Below are positions 1 to 7,720 of a DNA stretch of 37,767 nt, in pieces. Each line of letters opens with the position of its first letter. The stretch's first letter is position 1. A program made the translations under genes and the position numbers. Under the pieces are notes generated by a model. It was not told the origin of the DNA and did no database searches. It was given only the letters and a program-made list of their open reading frames with translations. Origin of the DNA: an uncultured Alphaproteobacteria bacterium (GTDB taxonomy: Bacteria > Pseudomonadota > Alphaproteobacteria > Caulobacterales > Hyphomonadaceae); contig CAIKWZ010000074.1 in NCBI GenBank assembly GCA_903831255.1, forward strand, positions 1 to 37,767. Reading direction: 5' to 3'.

Positions 1-857
1 GCATTGAACTTGCCGCCGAACAGGCCGACCACGATGATCTCCCCGCCGCGCCGGATGGCGCCGTTGGCGAAATTCAGCGAGGGGCCCGAGCCAACGAAGT
101 CCACCGCCGCGGCGACGCCGCCGCCGGTGTCGGCTTTAAGCTGCTTAAGGCTGTCAGCGTCGCGGGAGTTATAGACGGCGTTCGCGCCGGCGGCGCGGGC
201 GCTTTCCAGCTTCCGCTCGTCGATATCGGCGCCGAGGATCCGGGCCTGAGGAAAGAGGGCGCGGGCGAACTGGAGGCCCATCATACCGACCCCCCCGAGC
301 CCGACGATAAGGACCGCGTCGCCTTCGCCGATATTGCGAACTTTTTTCAGGGCCGAGAACGCGGTGATGCCTGAGCACATATAAGTGGCCGCCAGTCCTT
401 CCGGCACGCCGGTCGCATCAAGCAGATAGCGGGGATGAGGAACCAGCACGTAGTCGGCGAAACCGCCGGCCACATGGATGCCGAGCTGGCGCGGCTTGCT
501 GCAGATATGTTCCTGGTCCCGTTTGCAGGTGGCGCACTCTCCGCAGCCGATCCACGGAAAGACCACATACCGCGATCCGATGGTTCGACCGCCGAGCAGG
601 GCTTCCGCCTCGGGGCCCACTGAATGGAGATGTCCTTCGATCTCATGACCGAGCGTATGAGGGAGCTGTCGGCCGCGCGACCAGTCAATCTTGTCCCCGT
701 CCCCCAGATCGACATGCCCGTCCTGAAGATGGACGTCGGAATGACAGACGCCTGAATGCGATATTCTGACCACTACCTCCGTCCCCTTGGGGACGGGAAT
801 GTCGGAGACGACCTCCTGAAGCGGCTGCCCATAAGCGACGATGGCCTGGCTTTTCAC
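1..857 (-). CDS. Zinc-dependent alcohol dehydrogenase (3' part cut by window edge)
   Basis: Cytosolic medium-chain zinc alcohol dehydrogenase, expected to oxidise an alcohol with NAD+; the substrate cannot be told from sequence. The 285 visible codons start at GTG 857, preceded by AAAGGAG with good spacing. Visible motifs: the catalytic zinc Cys38 in GVCHSD, then a GHE motif, a structural-zinc loop of four cysteines (CGECATCKRDQEHIC), and a GLGGVG nucleotide-binding turn. An acidic residue after the second Rossmann strand (GADIDE) favours NAD over NADP. The family is usually about 340-350 residues, so roughly 60 residues lie beyond the left edge. No clear terminator separates it from the serine hydrolase gene upstream. 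Family assignment is firm. Confidence 0.93.
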   Translation of the reverse strand, partial: MKSQAIVAYGQPLQEVVSDIPVPKGTEVVVRISHSGVCHSDVHLQDGHVDLGDGDKIDWSRGRQLPHTLGHEIEGHLHSVGPEAEALLGGRTIGSRYVVFPWIGCGECATCKRDQEHICSKPRQLGIHVAGGFADYVLVPHPRYLLDATGVPEGLAATYMCSGITAFSALKKVRNIGEGDAVLIVGLGGVGMMGLQFARALFPQARILGADIDERKLESARAAGANAVYNSRDADSLKQLKADTGGGVAAAVDFVGSGPSLNFANGAIRRGGEIIVVGLFGGKFN

Positions 858-959
858 GGTTTTCGGCTCCTTTTGCGTGCGGGCGCGGAGAGGGTTTGCA
901 ACACTCCGGACTGCAATAGCCCCAAGCGTTAACATGCTTTGCCGGCGTAACTGAAGGGG

Positions 960-2030
960 TCAGCTCGCGCTTGGCGGCGGGGGCAGGGCTTTCGCGAGGA
1001 GACGCCAGAACCCGGAATTGAAATTGGCGTCCGGGGTCTGCATGCCTGTGCGAACGATTATAAGCCCGAGGCTGGGGGCCACATAGAGCTTGCGCGCTTC
1101 AGCCCCTTGTCCGGCAACCAGATCGTCAGGGGCTTCGGGGATCATGGAGCCCTCGACGCGTCGTCCTGCGCCTGCGTTGAGGGTAAAGTCGCCGCCGTTC
1201 AGCCACCACAGGCGACCATAGGCGGGGTTCGCAGCAGTTCGGGAGAGGATCGCTTTGAGCTGGGATGAGGAGATCACTCTCGCGCCTGACGGTGAGTGGC
1301 CCGCGTCGAGGACCAGCTGTCCGAGCTTCGCGATATCCCGGGGCGTCGTCACCAGACCGGTCGGATTGCCCACGCCTGCGAAGCGACCGGGTCGAATGCG
1401 CCAGGAAGTCTCGGTCATACCAAGGGGATCCGTCAGCCAGCTTCTGGTGATGTCCTCGAGCGGGGCCCCGGAGGCTTTGGCGAGAACACCTTTTATCAGC
1501 GCGTAGGCAGGCGTGTTGTAGAAGAATTCTGACCCGGCCGGCGCCTTGAAGGCGAGGCTCTCGGTCAGACCGGAGGTCATTTCGAGGAGGTGGCGAACGG
1601 TAATTCCGGCCTCCTGCTCACGTGTGGCCTTTGACCACCCTTCGCCAATGTAGAAAGAGACCGGCCTTTCGATATCAATCAGTCCTTTGTCGATAGCCGT
1701 GCCCGTAAGGATGGCCACGAAGCTCTTCTGCAGTGAGGCGACATCCTCGAGCAGCGCCCCGTCCCGCGCCGTTCCGTGAACGAAACCGCTCCGGAAGTCT
1801 TCTGACCCCTCGGCGAGCGGCCAATTGGCTTCGAAGAGGGTTCGACCGTTCTGGATGATGAGCAGCCCTGTGGTGTTTTGCCCGCGGGCGTAATCGATCG
1901 CCTCAGCAAGCATGTCTGTTCTGATTGTCGGCGTCTCGCGGATCGGGAGAGCCATCGGGGGAGGGGCGCCGCCGGCGCATGCCGCAGTCCCCAGTATCGC
2001 CAGCGCCAGCAGGACCGCGCGTCGAGCCAT
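960..2030 (-). CDS. Serine hydrolase, beta-lactamase / 6-aminohexanoate-dimer hydrolase fold, exported
   Basis: A 356-residue serine hydrolase of the class C beta-lactamase superfamily. The N terminus is a signal sequence ending in GTAAC, so it is probably a lipoprotein acting in the periplasm, although the lipobox is not ideal. The SxxK nucleophile motif is SLQK (Ser99-Lys102). A tyrosine motif lies in FFYNTPAY (Tyr171). The third box is a GQG-type turn (AGQGAEARK) followed by a hydrophobic strand ending VRTG. Family members act on esters, amides or cyclic oligomers, so the substrate is unknown. The ATG at 2030 is kept because it begins the signal peptide. It lies 27 bp after hisI on the same strand and could be co-transcribed with it, though no functional link is known. 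Confidence 0.88.
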   Translation of the reverse strand: MARRAVLLALAILGTAACAGGAPPPMALPIRETPTIRTDMLAEAIDYARGQNTTGLLIIQNGRTLFEANWPLAEGSEDFRSGFVHGTARDGALLEDVASLQKSFVAILTGTAIDKGLIDIERPVSFYIGEGWSKATREQEAGITVRHLLEMTSGLTESLAFKAPAGSEFFYNTPAYALIKGVLAKASGAPLEDITRSWLTDPLGMTETSWRIRPGRFAGVGNPTGLVTTPRDIAKLGQLVLDAGHSPSGARVISSSQLKAILSRTAANPAYGRLWWLNGGDFTLNAGAGRRVEGSMIPEAPDDLVAGQGAEARKLYVAPSLGLIIVRTGMQTPDANFNSGFWRLLAKALPPPPSAS

Positions 2031-2057
2031 GATCGAGCCTCACGAGTTCGTTGACTA

Positions 2058-2459
2058 TCAGGAAACCTCTGGCGGGGGGCTGCGAACATCGAGGCTCGCC
2101 CCGTCCGTTACGCTCCTGTAGAAACAGGATGTCCGTCCTGTATGGCAGGCTGCGCCTGTCTGGCGGACCGACAACAGCAGGGTATCCTGATCACAATCGA
2201 CCTGGATGTCTAGAACCTGCTGAGTGTGGCCGGAAGAAGCGCCCTTGCGCCAAAGCTCCCTTCGCGATCGGGACCAGTAGACAGCCTGTCGCGTTTCGAT
2301 TGTGAGTGCGAGTGCTTCCGCGTTCATCCAGGCCATCATCAGGACCTCTCCGGTCTCGGCATCCTGCGCAATGGCTGGGATGAGACCGGCCTCGTTGAAC
2401 CTCGGGCTGAACGCCCGGCTCTCCTCGGGCAAGGGGGGGGAGGGAGGATCGTCTCGCAC
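2058..2459 (-). CDS. hisI: Phosphoribosyl-AMP cyclohydrolase HisI
   Basis: Third step of histidine synthesis: hydrolytic opening of the adenine ring of phosphoribosyl-AMP, in the cytosol. The 133-residue protein carries the family hallmarks [16 protein letters not shown], the metal-binding DCDQDT and the C-terminal [12 protein letters not shown] cysteine motif. It is the stand-alone form, without a fused HisE. The start is GTG 2459, with an AAGGAAAG Shine-Dalgarno about 9 bases upstream. Codons 7-9 contain a run of eight C (2433-2440 on this strand), and a 14-bp tandem repeat lies about 40 bp upstream of the start. folE lies upstream on the same strand, a pairing common in alphaproteobacteria. 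The rest of the his operon is not in this window. Confidence 0.95.
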   Translation of the reverse strand: MRDDPPSPPLPEESRAFSPRFNEAGLIPAIAQDAETGEVLMMAWMNAEALALTIETRQAVYWSRSRRELWRKGASSGHTQQVLDIQVDCDQDTLLLSVRQTGAACHTGRTSCFYRSVTDGASLDVRSPPPEVS

Positions 2460-2497
2460 GTCCGGTCGCTTTCCTTTTGGTCTGGTGGCCGGCTTGT

Positions 2498-2567
2498 CCC
2501 GGACTGCCTGTTCCGGGCTAGATGTCCCGTACTAACTGTCCCGAACTGACTGCCCCGAACTGACTGC
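2498..2567. repeat. 14-bp tandem repeat, five units in exact phase, upstream of hisI
   Basis: Five consecutive 14-bp units start at 2498, 2512, 2526, 2540 and 2554 with no slippage. The last two are identical (CCCGAACTGACTGC). The third differs at three positions, and the first two are more diverged. The array fills the middle of the 154-bp gap between folE and hisI, starting 39 bp upstream of the hisI GTG. It is not coding in any supported gene. It may be a minisatellite, repeated regulator sites in the hisI leader, or both. Confidence 0.8.
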
Positions 2568-2613
2568 CCGCCGTCTGAAGGAAGTCAGAACGGCTTCAGG
2601 GGAAGGCAGGCCG

Positions 2614-3228
2614 TCAGCGCCCTGCGAGTCTGAGGAAACGCTCTCGCATTTCCCGATCGGTCTTGAACACGCCGGAGAATTGCGTGGTCAGGGTCGACAC
2701 GTCAGGATGATGCACTCCGCGCGTTGTCATGCACTGATGCTTGGCTTCGATCAGCACCGCCACGCCGGCCGGCTTGAGGCTTTCCTCGATCGCGGTGAGG
2801 ATCTGGGTCGTCATGGTTTCCTGCGTCTGCAGTCTTTTGGCGTAGATTTCGACCACCCGCGCCAGCTTGGAGATTCCAACCACGGCCTCGGTCGGCATGT
2901 AGGCGACGCATGCCTTGCCCAGAAAGGGCGCCATGTGGTGCTCGCAATGGGATTCGATATCGATATCCCTCAGCATGACGATGTCGTCATAGCCTTTCAC
3001 GTCTTCGAATGTTTTCGACAGATAGGTCATGGGATCCGCACCATATCCTGAGAACCATTCCTGATAGGCGTCCACCACCCGGCCGGGGGTGTCGATGAGG
3101 CCGGCGCGACGGGGGTCGTCGCCCGCCCACGCGATCAAAGTCCGCACGGCTTCTTCGGCTTCGTCCCGGGACGGTCGCCGGACCGCCTCCGCGCCGGACA
3201 GTGCCTTTTGTGCGATCACGGCGGTCAT
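2614..3228 (-). CDS. folE: GTP cyclohydrolase I FolE
   Basis: Converts GTP to 7,8-dihydroneopterin triphosphate, the first step of tetrahydrofolate synthesis; cytosolic homodecamer. From ATG 3228 the protein has 204 residues, close to the family norm. Zinc and active-site motifs are present: ESHCEHHMAPF (zinc Cys and catalytic His), GISKLARVVE, QTQETMT and KHQCMTTRGV with the second zinc Cys. An in-frame upstream start would add 28 unlike residues. ATG 3228 is preferred because AGGAAGGA sits just upstream and the family similarity begins soon after. It is divergent from cysS, and hisI follows it on the same strand. Confidence 0.96.
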   Translation of the reverse strand: MTAVIAQKALSGAEAVRRPSRDEAEEAVRTLIAWAGDDPRRAGLIDTPGRVVDAYQEWFSGYGADPMTYLSKTFEDVKGYDDIVMLRDIDIESHCEHHMAPFLGKACVAYMPTEAVVGISKLARVVEIYAKRLQTQETMTTQILTAIEESLKPAGVAVLIEAKHQCMTTRGVHHPDVSTLTTQFSGVFKTDREMRERFLRLAGR

Positions 3229-3419
3229 TGCCGTCCTTCCTGACTGAGGAGCGAGGCCCGAGCCGGCGGGGTCGTTTTGACGACGCAACCTGGACTTAAC
3301 GCCTGCCCGCATTGATCCCCTCAGGGGGCTGTGGGAGATAACTCAACATCCAGATAGCGCCAACGGCCGCAACCGCAATAGCCTATCGACAACTTGGACA
3401 GGACTGACGATACCGGCCC
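3229..3419. promoter_or_regulatory. Divergent folE / cysS control region
   Basis: 191 bp between two divergent starts must hold promoters for both directions. On the plus strand TTGATC (3312-3317) and GATAAC (3337-3342) could form a poor promoter for cysS, with a spacer of 19. A small hairpin, CCCC-TCA-GGGG, lies around 3317-3327 between them. cysS has only a weak Shine-Dalgarno (AGGAC). No T-box element (bound by uncharged tRNA) is recognisable. Only the existence of the divergent region is secure. Confidence 0.35.
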
Positions 3420-4808
3420 ATGGACATCCGGCTTACCAATACGCTCTCGCGCGACAAGCAGATCTTCGTCCCGATCGATCCCGGGCGGGTCACGATGTAT
3501 CTGTGCGGGCCGACCGTTTATTCCTTCGCCCACATAGGAAATGCCCGCCCTCCTGTTGTTTTTGATGTTCTTTTTCGCTTGTTGCGGTTGAAATACGGGG
3601 AGGAGGCAGTCGTCTACGCCTCCAACATCACCGACATCGATGACAAGATCATCCAGGAGGCGGCTCGCTCGGGGCGCAGCCTTAAGGATATCACGACGAC
3701 CTATGAGGGGATCTATCGGGAGGACATGCGCGCTCTTGGCGTCCTTGAGCCGACCTTTCGTCCGCGCGCGACCGAACATGTGGACGGCATGATCGGTCTG
3801 ATGACGCGCCTTGAACAGCTGGGGCACGCCTATCGGACGCCGAACGGTCTGATGTTCTCGGTGCCGTCCATGCCGACCTATGGTCGTCTGTCCCGTCGCG
3901 ATCGGGACGAGCAGGTGGCGGGCGCCCGGGTGGACGTCGATGACGGCAAGCGCGATCCGGCGGATTTCGCCCTCTGGAAGGCGTCCAAGCCGGACGAGCC
4001 GGCGGAAGCCCGATGGACCAGTCCTTTCGGAGAGGGACGTCCTGGCTGGCACATTGAATGTTCCGCTATGGCGGCTGCGGCCCTGGGCGAGACGATAGAT
4101 ATTCATGGCGGCGGGCTGGATCTGATCTTTCCGCATCACGAGAATGAGATTGCTCAGTCCGAGTGCGCCCACGGGCGCCCGATGGCGAACGTCTGGCTTC
4201 ACAATGGGTTTTTGTCCATGGACGCGCAGAAGATGTCCAAGAGCCTCGGAAATGTGGCTCATGTCCATGATATGCTGAAGCGGTACGATGGAGAGACCAT
4301 CCGCCTGGCCCTGCTGTCGGCTCACTATCGCGGGCCGCTGGACTGGACTGACGCCCTGCTGGCTCAGTCCCAGGCGACGCTGGACAGGCTCTACAACGCC
4401 CTGCGGCGCATATCGTCTGCACAGCCTGCAGATGAGCCGCCGCCGGCCGGAGTGCTCAACGCCCTCTGCGACGATCTTAATACGCCTCAGGCGCTCGCTG
4501 AGTTGTCGGCGCTTGCAGCTGAGGCGAACAAGGCGGACCCGGCCGACTGGCCTCGCCTTCGGGCGCAGATGAAGGCGGCTGGCGATCTTCTGGGGCTGTT
4601 GTCGAAGGACCCTGAGGTCTGGGCGCGCGGTGACGAGGCGACTGCGCGGCGAATTGACGAGCGGGTTGCGGCACGCCTGGAAGCGCGGCGGTCGAAGAAT
4701 TTCGCGGAGGCCGACCGGATCCGTCGCGAGCTCGAGGGGGAGGGGGTGGAAGTCATGGACAGCCCGCAGGGATCCACCTGGAGGCGCATCCGCGGCCTCG
4801 GCCAATGA
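3420..4808 (+). CDS. cysS: Cysteine--tRNA ligase CysS
   Basis: Charges tRNA-Cys with cysteine; class Ia synthetase, cytosolic. The 462-residue length matches the family (about 460). The HIGH signature appears as HIGN at 38-41 and the KMSKS loop is exact at 271-275. Expected zinc ligands are visible: Cys29 in YLCGPT, Cys214 in GWHIECS, and the HHENE segment. NITDIDDKI follows the first half of the Rossmann fold. The C-terminal helical region ends NFAEADRIRRELEGEGV, typical of CysS. It heads a rightward gene run; its TGA overlaps an ATG at 4805, an alternative start of the next frame. Confidence 0.97.
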   Translation: MDIRLTNTLSRDKQIFVPIDPGRVTMYLCGPTVYSFAHIGNARPPVVFDVLFRLLRLKYGEEAVVYASNITDIDDKIIQEAARSGRSLKDITTTYEGIYREDMRALGVLEPTFRPRATEHVDGMIGLMTRLEQLGHAYRTPNGLMFSVPSMPTYGRLSRRDRDEQVAGARVDVDDGKRDPADFALWKASKPDEPAEARWTSPFGEGRPGWHIECSAMAAAALGETIDIHGGGLDLIFPHHENEIAQSECAHGRPMANVWLHNGFLSMDAQKMSKSLGNVAHVHDMLKRYDGETIRLALLSAHYRGPLDWTDALLAQSQATLDRLYNALRRISSAQPADEPPPAGVLNALCDDLNTPQALAELSALAAEANKADPADWPRLRAQMKAAGDLLGLLSKDPEVWARGDEATARRIDERVAARLEARRSKNFAEADRIRRELEGEGVEVMDSPQGSTWRRIRGLGQ

Positions 4809-4873
4809 GCGATCATTTGACGTTGCTGGGCAGTGGCCTCATTCTGGAGCGCGGTCATGAACGGGGCTATGGC

Positions 4874-5317
4874 ATGAACAGGGTGTTGAGCGCTTGTGTG
4901 GCGGCGGTCTGGCTGGCGGGGGCCTGCGCCTCGAGCGAGCCAGCGGACGGAGGCGGAGCGCGGCCGCCCCAGGGGCCGGGACCTGCGGGAACCGATTTCG
5001 GTTTCTGGAACCGTGACGCGGAGGGCGCCGTTGATGCCGCCTTCAGGACCTTCATTTCCGGACGTTATCGTCAGGGGGACGAAGCCCTGGCTAGGCCGGC
5101 GCTGGAGCGGGACGGGTTCGCCTGTCAGGATGGCAATCGCCCAGACGCTCAGCCTGTGCCGGTCCTTGAGTGCACGCGGCTTTATCGGCTGAACGATGAC
5201 GTGCACGCCTGGTCCGTGCGTTTCTGGGGGGACGAAAGCGGTCCTAAGGCCCGTTACACCCGCACCCATCGGCGTGACCCCTATCGGAACTATGATGACA
5301 AGAAGAAACGCGGTTAA
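4874..5317 (+). CDS. Small exported protein, probable lipoprotein, unknown function
   Basis: From ATG 4874 the product has 147 residues. It opens with a hydrophobic stretch ending LAGACASS, a possible lipobox with the cysteine near residue 20, followed by a Gly/Pro-rich linker. The body is soluble and contains two more cysteines (GFACQDG and LECTRLY). It ends in a very basic tail, DDKKKRG. I recognise no family. An in-frame ATG at 4805 overlaps the cysS stop and would add 23 residues before the signal sequence; 4874 is chosen because it gives a normal signal peptide, although its Shine-Dalgarno is weak. The 3' end overlaps the exoD-like start by 26 bp, suggesting translational coupling. Confidence 0.72.
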   Translation: MNRVLSACVAAVWLAGACASSEPADGGGARPPQGPGPAGTDFGFWNRDAEGAVDAAFRTFISGRYRQGDEALARPALERDGFACQDGNRPDAQPVPVLECTRLYRLNDDVHAWSVRFWGDESGPKARYTRTHRRDPYRNYDDKKKRG

Positions 5318-5912
5318 GGCCGCCGCTCACAGTTTTTCGGACTTGCTGACCGCTCTCTCTGACATGAGGGGAACGGATCAGAGCATAACTTTGAGGCAGT
5401 TGCTCGAAGCGGTCGGCCGTCGTTCGTTCGGGGCGGTCATTCTTCTTCTGGGTTTCGTGTCGATTTCGCCGCTCACCATTGTTCCGGGCGCGAACTGGCT
5501 GGTGGCGTCGGTGACGTTTCTGTTCTCCGCTCAGATCCTGATCGGACGATCACATCCCTGGTTGCCGGAAAGGCTGCTGGACGCACCCTTTCCTGGCGGC
5601 GCTTTCGACCGCGTTGTCTCAAGTCAGAGGGTGAGGCGCTGGGCCAGTGTAATGGATCGTCTCGCCCGACCACGAATGATGTTTCTGACCGAAGCGCCTT
5701 TTGTCATGGTGCCGGCTCTTGCCGTGGTCCTGACAGCGCTCGTGACTTTTCCTCTGTCGCTCGTCCCGCTTGGGCCCGTTCTGCCCGGGGTGTCTCTGAT
5801 CCTTCTCGGGGCGGGTATGACCGCGCGCGACGGTGTGTGGCTGATGGTGTCTCTGACCTCTGTCGGCGGATCGGGGCTCTTGTTCGCGAGGTGGCTGCAG
5901 TGGGTTACGTGA
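5292..5912 (+). CDS. ExoD-like inner membrane protein
   Basis: A 206-residue protein of the exopolysaccharide synthesis ExoD family (PF06055, from memory). The N-terminal soluble segment contains SDLLTALSD and ITLRQLLEAVGRRSFG, the family opening. It is followed by hydrophobic spans around AVILLLGFVSIS, NWLVASVTFLFSAQ, MVPALAVVLTALVTF and LGPVLPGVSLILLGAGM. Rhizobial exoD mutants are altered in exopolysaccharide and alkali tolerance, but the molecular activity is unknown. The double ATG at 5292/5295 is chosen because the family motif starts soon after it. The stop is shared in a GTGA overlap with the CHAD gene. Confidence 0.85.
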   Translation: MMTRRNAVKAAAHSFSDLLTALSDMRGTDQSITLRQLLEAVGRRSFGAVILLLGFVSISPLTIVPGANWLVASVTFLFSAQILIGRSHPWLPERLLDAPFPGGAFDRVVSSQRVRRWASVMDRLARPRMMFLTEAPFVMVPALAVVLTALVTFPLSLVPLGPVLPGVSLILLGAGMTARDGVWLMVSLTSVGGSGLLFARWLQWVT

Positions 5913-6775
5913 TCAGGCCGGGTGAAGGCGAAGCCATCGAGCTCGAACGGATTATATCCGGGCAGGTCGAGCGGCTGCGGGCGGCTTGTATGCATGCGGA
6001 CGAGGATCAGGCGGCCTTCATTCATCAGGCACGGGTCCGGTGCAAGAAGATAAGGGCGGCTTTGCGGCTCGCCCTGCCCATCGTCGGCAAGAGGTTTTAT
6101 CGTCGTGAGAATGAACGCTGGCGTGACCTCGCGCGCGGTTTGTCGCCCTCACGAGATCTGAACGCTCGCCTGGAGGGCTTTGAGCAGGTGGCCAGAGACC
6201 TTGGACAAGCGATCTCTCCTTCAGCGATTGCCCGCGTGAGGGCCAGATTTCGCCGGGAAGCGGGACGGCGGACGGTCGACATCGAGAGCGCCGTCAAGGA
6301 GTTCTGTCTGGAGCTCAACAAGCCGAGGCCGGATTTTCCAGAACCGAAGCGCTCCAGGCAAGAAGGCGTCTACCTCGAAGGGCTCTCCCGAAGCTACAGC
6401 GCCGCCCGGCGAGCCATGAAGATCGCATATTCTCAGACCGAACGTGAACCGTTTCACGAGTGGAGAAAACAGGTCAAGCATCATGCTCTTCAGGTTCGGT
6501 TGCTGCGCCGGGTTTTCCCCGAAGCGCTCGCAAACCGCACCGCGCGGGTGCGCGATCTGGCCGACTGTTTGGGTCGGGTTCAGGACACGGATCTGGTGAT
6601 CGCCGGCCTGTCCGGCTGGAGGAATGCGCCTGCGGGACTTGCCGCTGCGCTGGAGGACCGTCGCGCTGAAATGATCGACCAGGCCCGTCTTCTCGGCAAA
6701 GAGCTCTTCGGCGTCGGGAAGGGAGACTGGATGAGCCGTCTTTTGACTCAGGCAGTTACAGAGAGGAGTGCCTGA
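5909..6775 (+). CDS. Stand-alone CHAD-domain protein (polyphosphate-binding fold)
   Basis: A 288-residue, highly charged helical protein with two CHAD helical-bundle halves. Repeat 1 has FIHQARVRCKKIRAAL, the conserved His/Arg/Lys-rich helix; repeat 2 has FHEWRKQVKHHALQ. CHAD domains bind polyphosphate through these basic helices and are often fused to or encoded beside a CYTH triphosphatase domain; no CYTH domain is seen here. GTG 5909 is preferred because it makes a 4-bp GTGA overlap with the ExoD stop. A GTG at 5837 is also in frame but would overlap ExoD by 76 bp. It probably depends on translational coupling, since no strong Shine-Dalgarno is present. The link to its neighbours is unknown. 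Confidence 0.85.
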   Translation: MIRPGEGEAIELERIISGQVERLRAACMHADEDQAAFIHQARVRCKKIRAALRLALPIVGKRFYRRENERWRDLARGLSPSRDLNARLEGFEQVARDLGQAISPSAIARVRARFRREAGRRTVDIESAVKEFCLELNKPRPDFPEPKRSRQEGVYLEGLSRSYSAARRAMKIAYSQTEREPFHEWRKQVKHHALQVRLLRRVFPEALANRTARVRDLADCLGRVQDTDLVIAGLSGWRNAPAGLAAALEDRRAEMIDQARLLGKELFGVGKGDWMSRLLTQAVTERSA

Positions 6776-6779
6776 AGGC

Positions 6780-7229
6780 ATGTTCGGGGACTTATATCAT
6801 AACCGGATCCTTGAGCTGGCGGCCGATGTTCCCCATTCCGGCCGTCTTGAGGCGCCTCACGGATCATCCGTGAAGGTATCTCGGATTTGCGGTTCAAGCG
6901 TCGGCGTCGACGTGCGTCTTCGCCCTGATCTTCGGATCGCGGAGATCGCTGTCGAACCTCGCGCCTGTGCTCTCGGCCAGGCGGCCGCCTCCATTCTGGC
7001 GCGTCATGCGATCGGCAAGAGTTTGGAGGATCTTCAGGTCGCCCGCGAGGGTCTGCGTGCTCTTCTGAAGGATGGCGCCCCGGCTCCGGAGGGGGATTTC
7101 TGGGAGTTGCGCCACCTTGCGCCGGTGCGTGACTATCCGCCCCGCCACGCTTCGACGCTCCTGGCTTTTGATGCTGTCGTGGAGGCGATGGAGAAGGCGA
7201 TCGCCGACCGGGGTCCTGGGACGGTTTGA
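6780..7229 (+). CDS. NifU/IscU-like iron-sulfur scaffold family protein
   Basis: A 149-residue protein with the NifU N-terminal (IscU-like) fold. Cys37 lies in ICGSS where IscU has CGD, and Cys63 lies in ACALGQAAASIL, the usual second ligand region. The third IscU cysteine is absent: the equivalent segment reads RHASTLLAF. The Asp after the first Cys-Gly is also replaced by Ser. As I recall, divergent relatives of this kind occur beside yidD/thrS in alphaproteobacteria, so this is probably a lineage paralogue and not a damaged gene. ATG 6780 lies 5 bp after the CHAD stop with GAAGG close by. Its TGA overlaps an alternative TTG start of yidD. True cluster-scaffold activity is unproven. Confidence 0.82.
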   Translation: MFGDLYHNRILELAADVPHSGRLEAPHGSSVKVSRICGSSVGVDVRLRPDLRIAEIAVEPRACALGQAAASILARHAIGKSLEDLQVAREGLRALLKDGAPAPEGDFWELRHLAPVRDYPPRHASTLLAFDAVVEAMEKAIADRGPGTV

Positions 7230-7261
7230 TCGTCCGGGTGTTTGGCGCTATAGGGCCGCCA

Positions 7262-7609
7262 ATGAGTGGTCCTTATCCCTACAGGCCGATCATGGGCGCG
7301 TGCCTCGCGGCCTACAAGGTCGCTCTATCCCCGGTGTTCATGGCCCTCGGGGCGAGGTGTCGTCATGAGCCGTCGTGTTCGGAGTATGCAGCCGAGGCGG
7401 TCTCCCGGCATGGCGTCTGGCCCGGATTCTGGATGATGATCGCACGTTTGAGCCGGTGCCGGCCCTGCGGATCGCAGGGGTATGATCCGCCCCCGGATCC
7501 CCTGCCTGCGGCTGGTCGCTGGTACGCTCCGTGGCGCTATGGGGTCTGGCGCGGCGTCTTTCTGAGTGAAACCGAAACTCGGTGCGGCCGGTCCGGGTCG
7601 GGCGGGTGA
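7262..7609 (+). CDS. yidD: Membrane protein insertion efficiency factor YidD
   Basis: A small membrane-associated protein that assists YidC/Sec-dependent insertion of inner-membrane proteins. The signature is clear: RHEPSCSEYAAEAVSRHG, then RLSRCRPCGSQGYDPPPDP. From ATG 7262 it has 115 residues, longer than E. coli YidD (85), with the extra length at the C terminus (WRYGVWRGVFLSE and a Gly/Ser end). An in-frame TTG at 7226 overlaps the previous stop and would add 12 residues; ATG is preferred. It lies between the NifU-like gene and thrS. Confidence 0.93.
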   Translation: MSGPYPYRPIMGACLAAYKVALSPVFMALGARCRHEPSCSEYAAEAVSRHGVWPGFWMMIARLSRCRPCGSQGYDPPPDPLPAAGRWYAPWRYGVWRGVFLSETETRCGRSGSGG

Positions 7610-7672
7610 TCGCCCCCGGATCGTCCGCATCCGCCTGCTTGAGGCGAATTCTCTGAAAACACCAGTTTCATA

Positions 7673-7699
7673 CGCCCGGCGAATTGGCCTAAACGGGCG
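7673..7699 (+). other. Weak hairpin in the thrS leader
   Basis: CGCCCG (7673-7678) and CGGGCG (7694-7699) can pair around a 15-nt loop, about 20 bp upstream of the thrS start. There is no T run, so it is not a terminator. It could be a leader structure or chance in GC-rich DNA. The rest of the 111-bp gap shows nothing recognisable. Confidence 0.25.
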
Positions 7700-7720
7700 A
7701 GATCGCAATGGAAGAAGCCG

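Noticed and set aside
3229-3419. T-box or attenuator before cysS
   Set aside because: No T-box sequence or terminator/antiterminator pair is visible, and T-boxes are not expected in alphaproteobacteria.
3321-4805. 494-codon open frame opposite cysS
   Set aside because: Antisense to a certain housekeeping gene, with no recognisable motif and a composition typical of shadow frames.
4874-7609. Run of small genes between cysS and thrS as a possible new system
   Set aside because: NifU-like, yidD and thrS are a normal alphaproteobacterial neighbourhood, and no nuclease, toxin or signalling domain is present. Only the ExoD-CHAD pair is kept as a finding.
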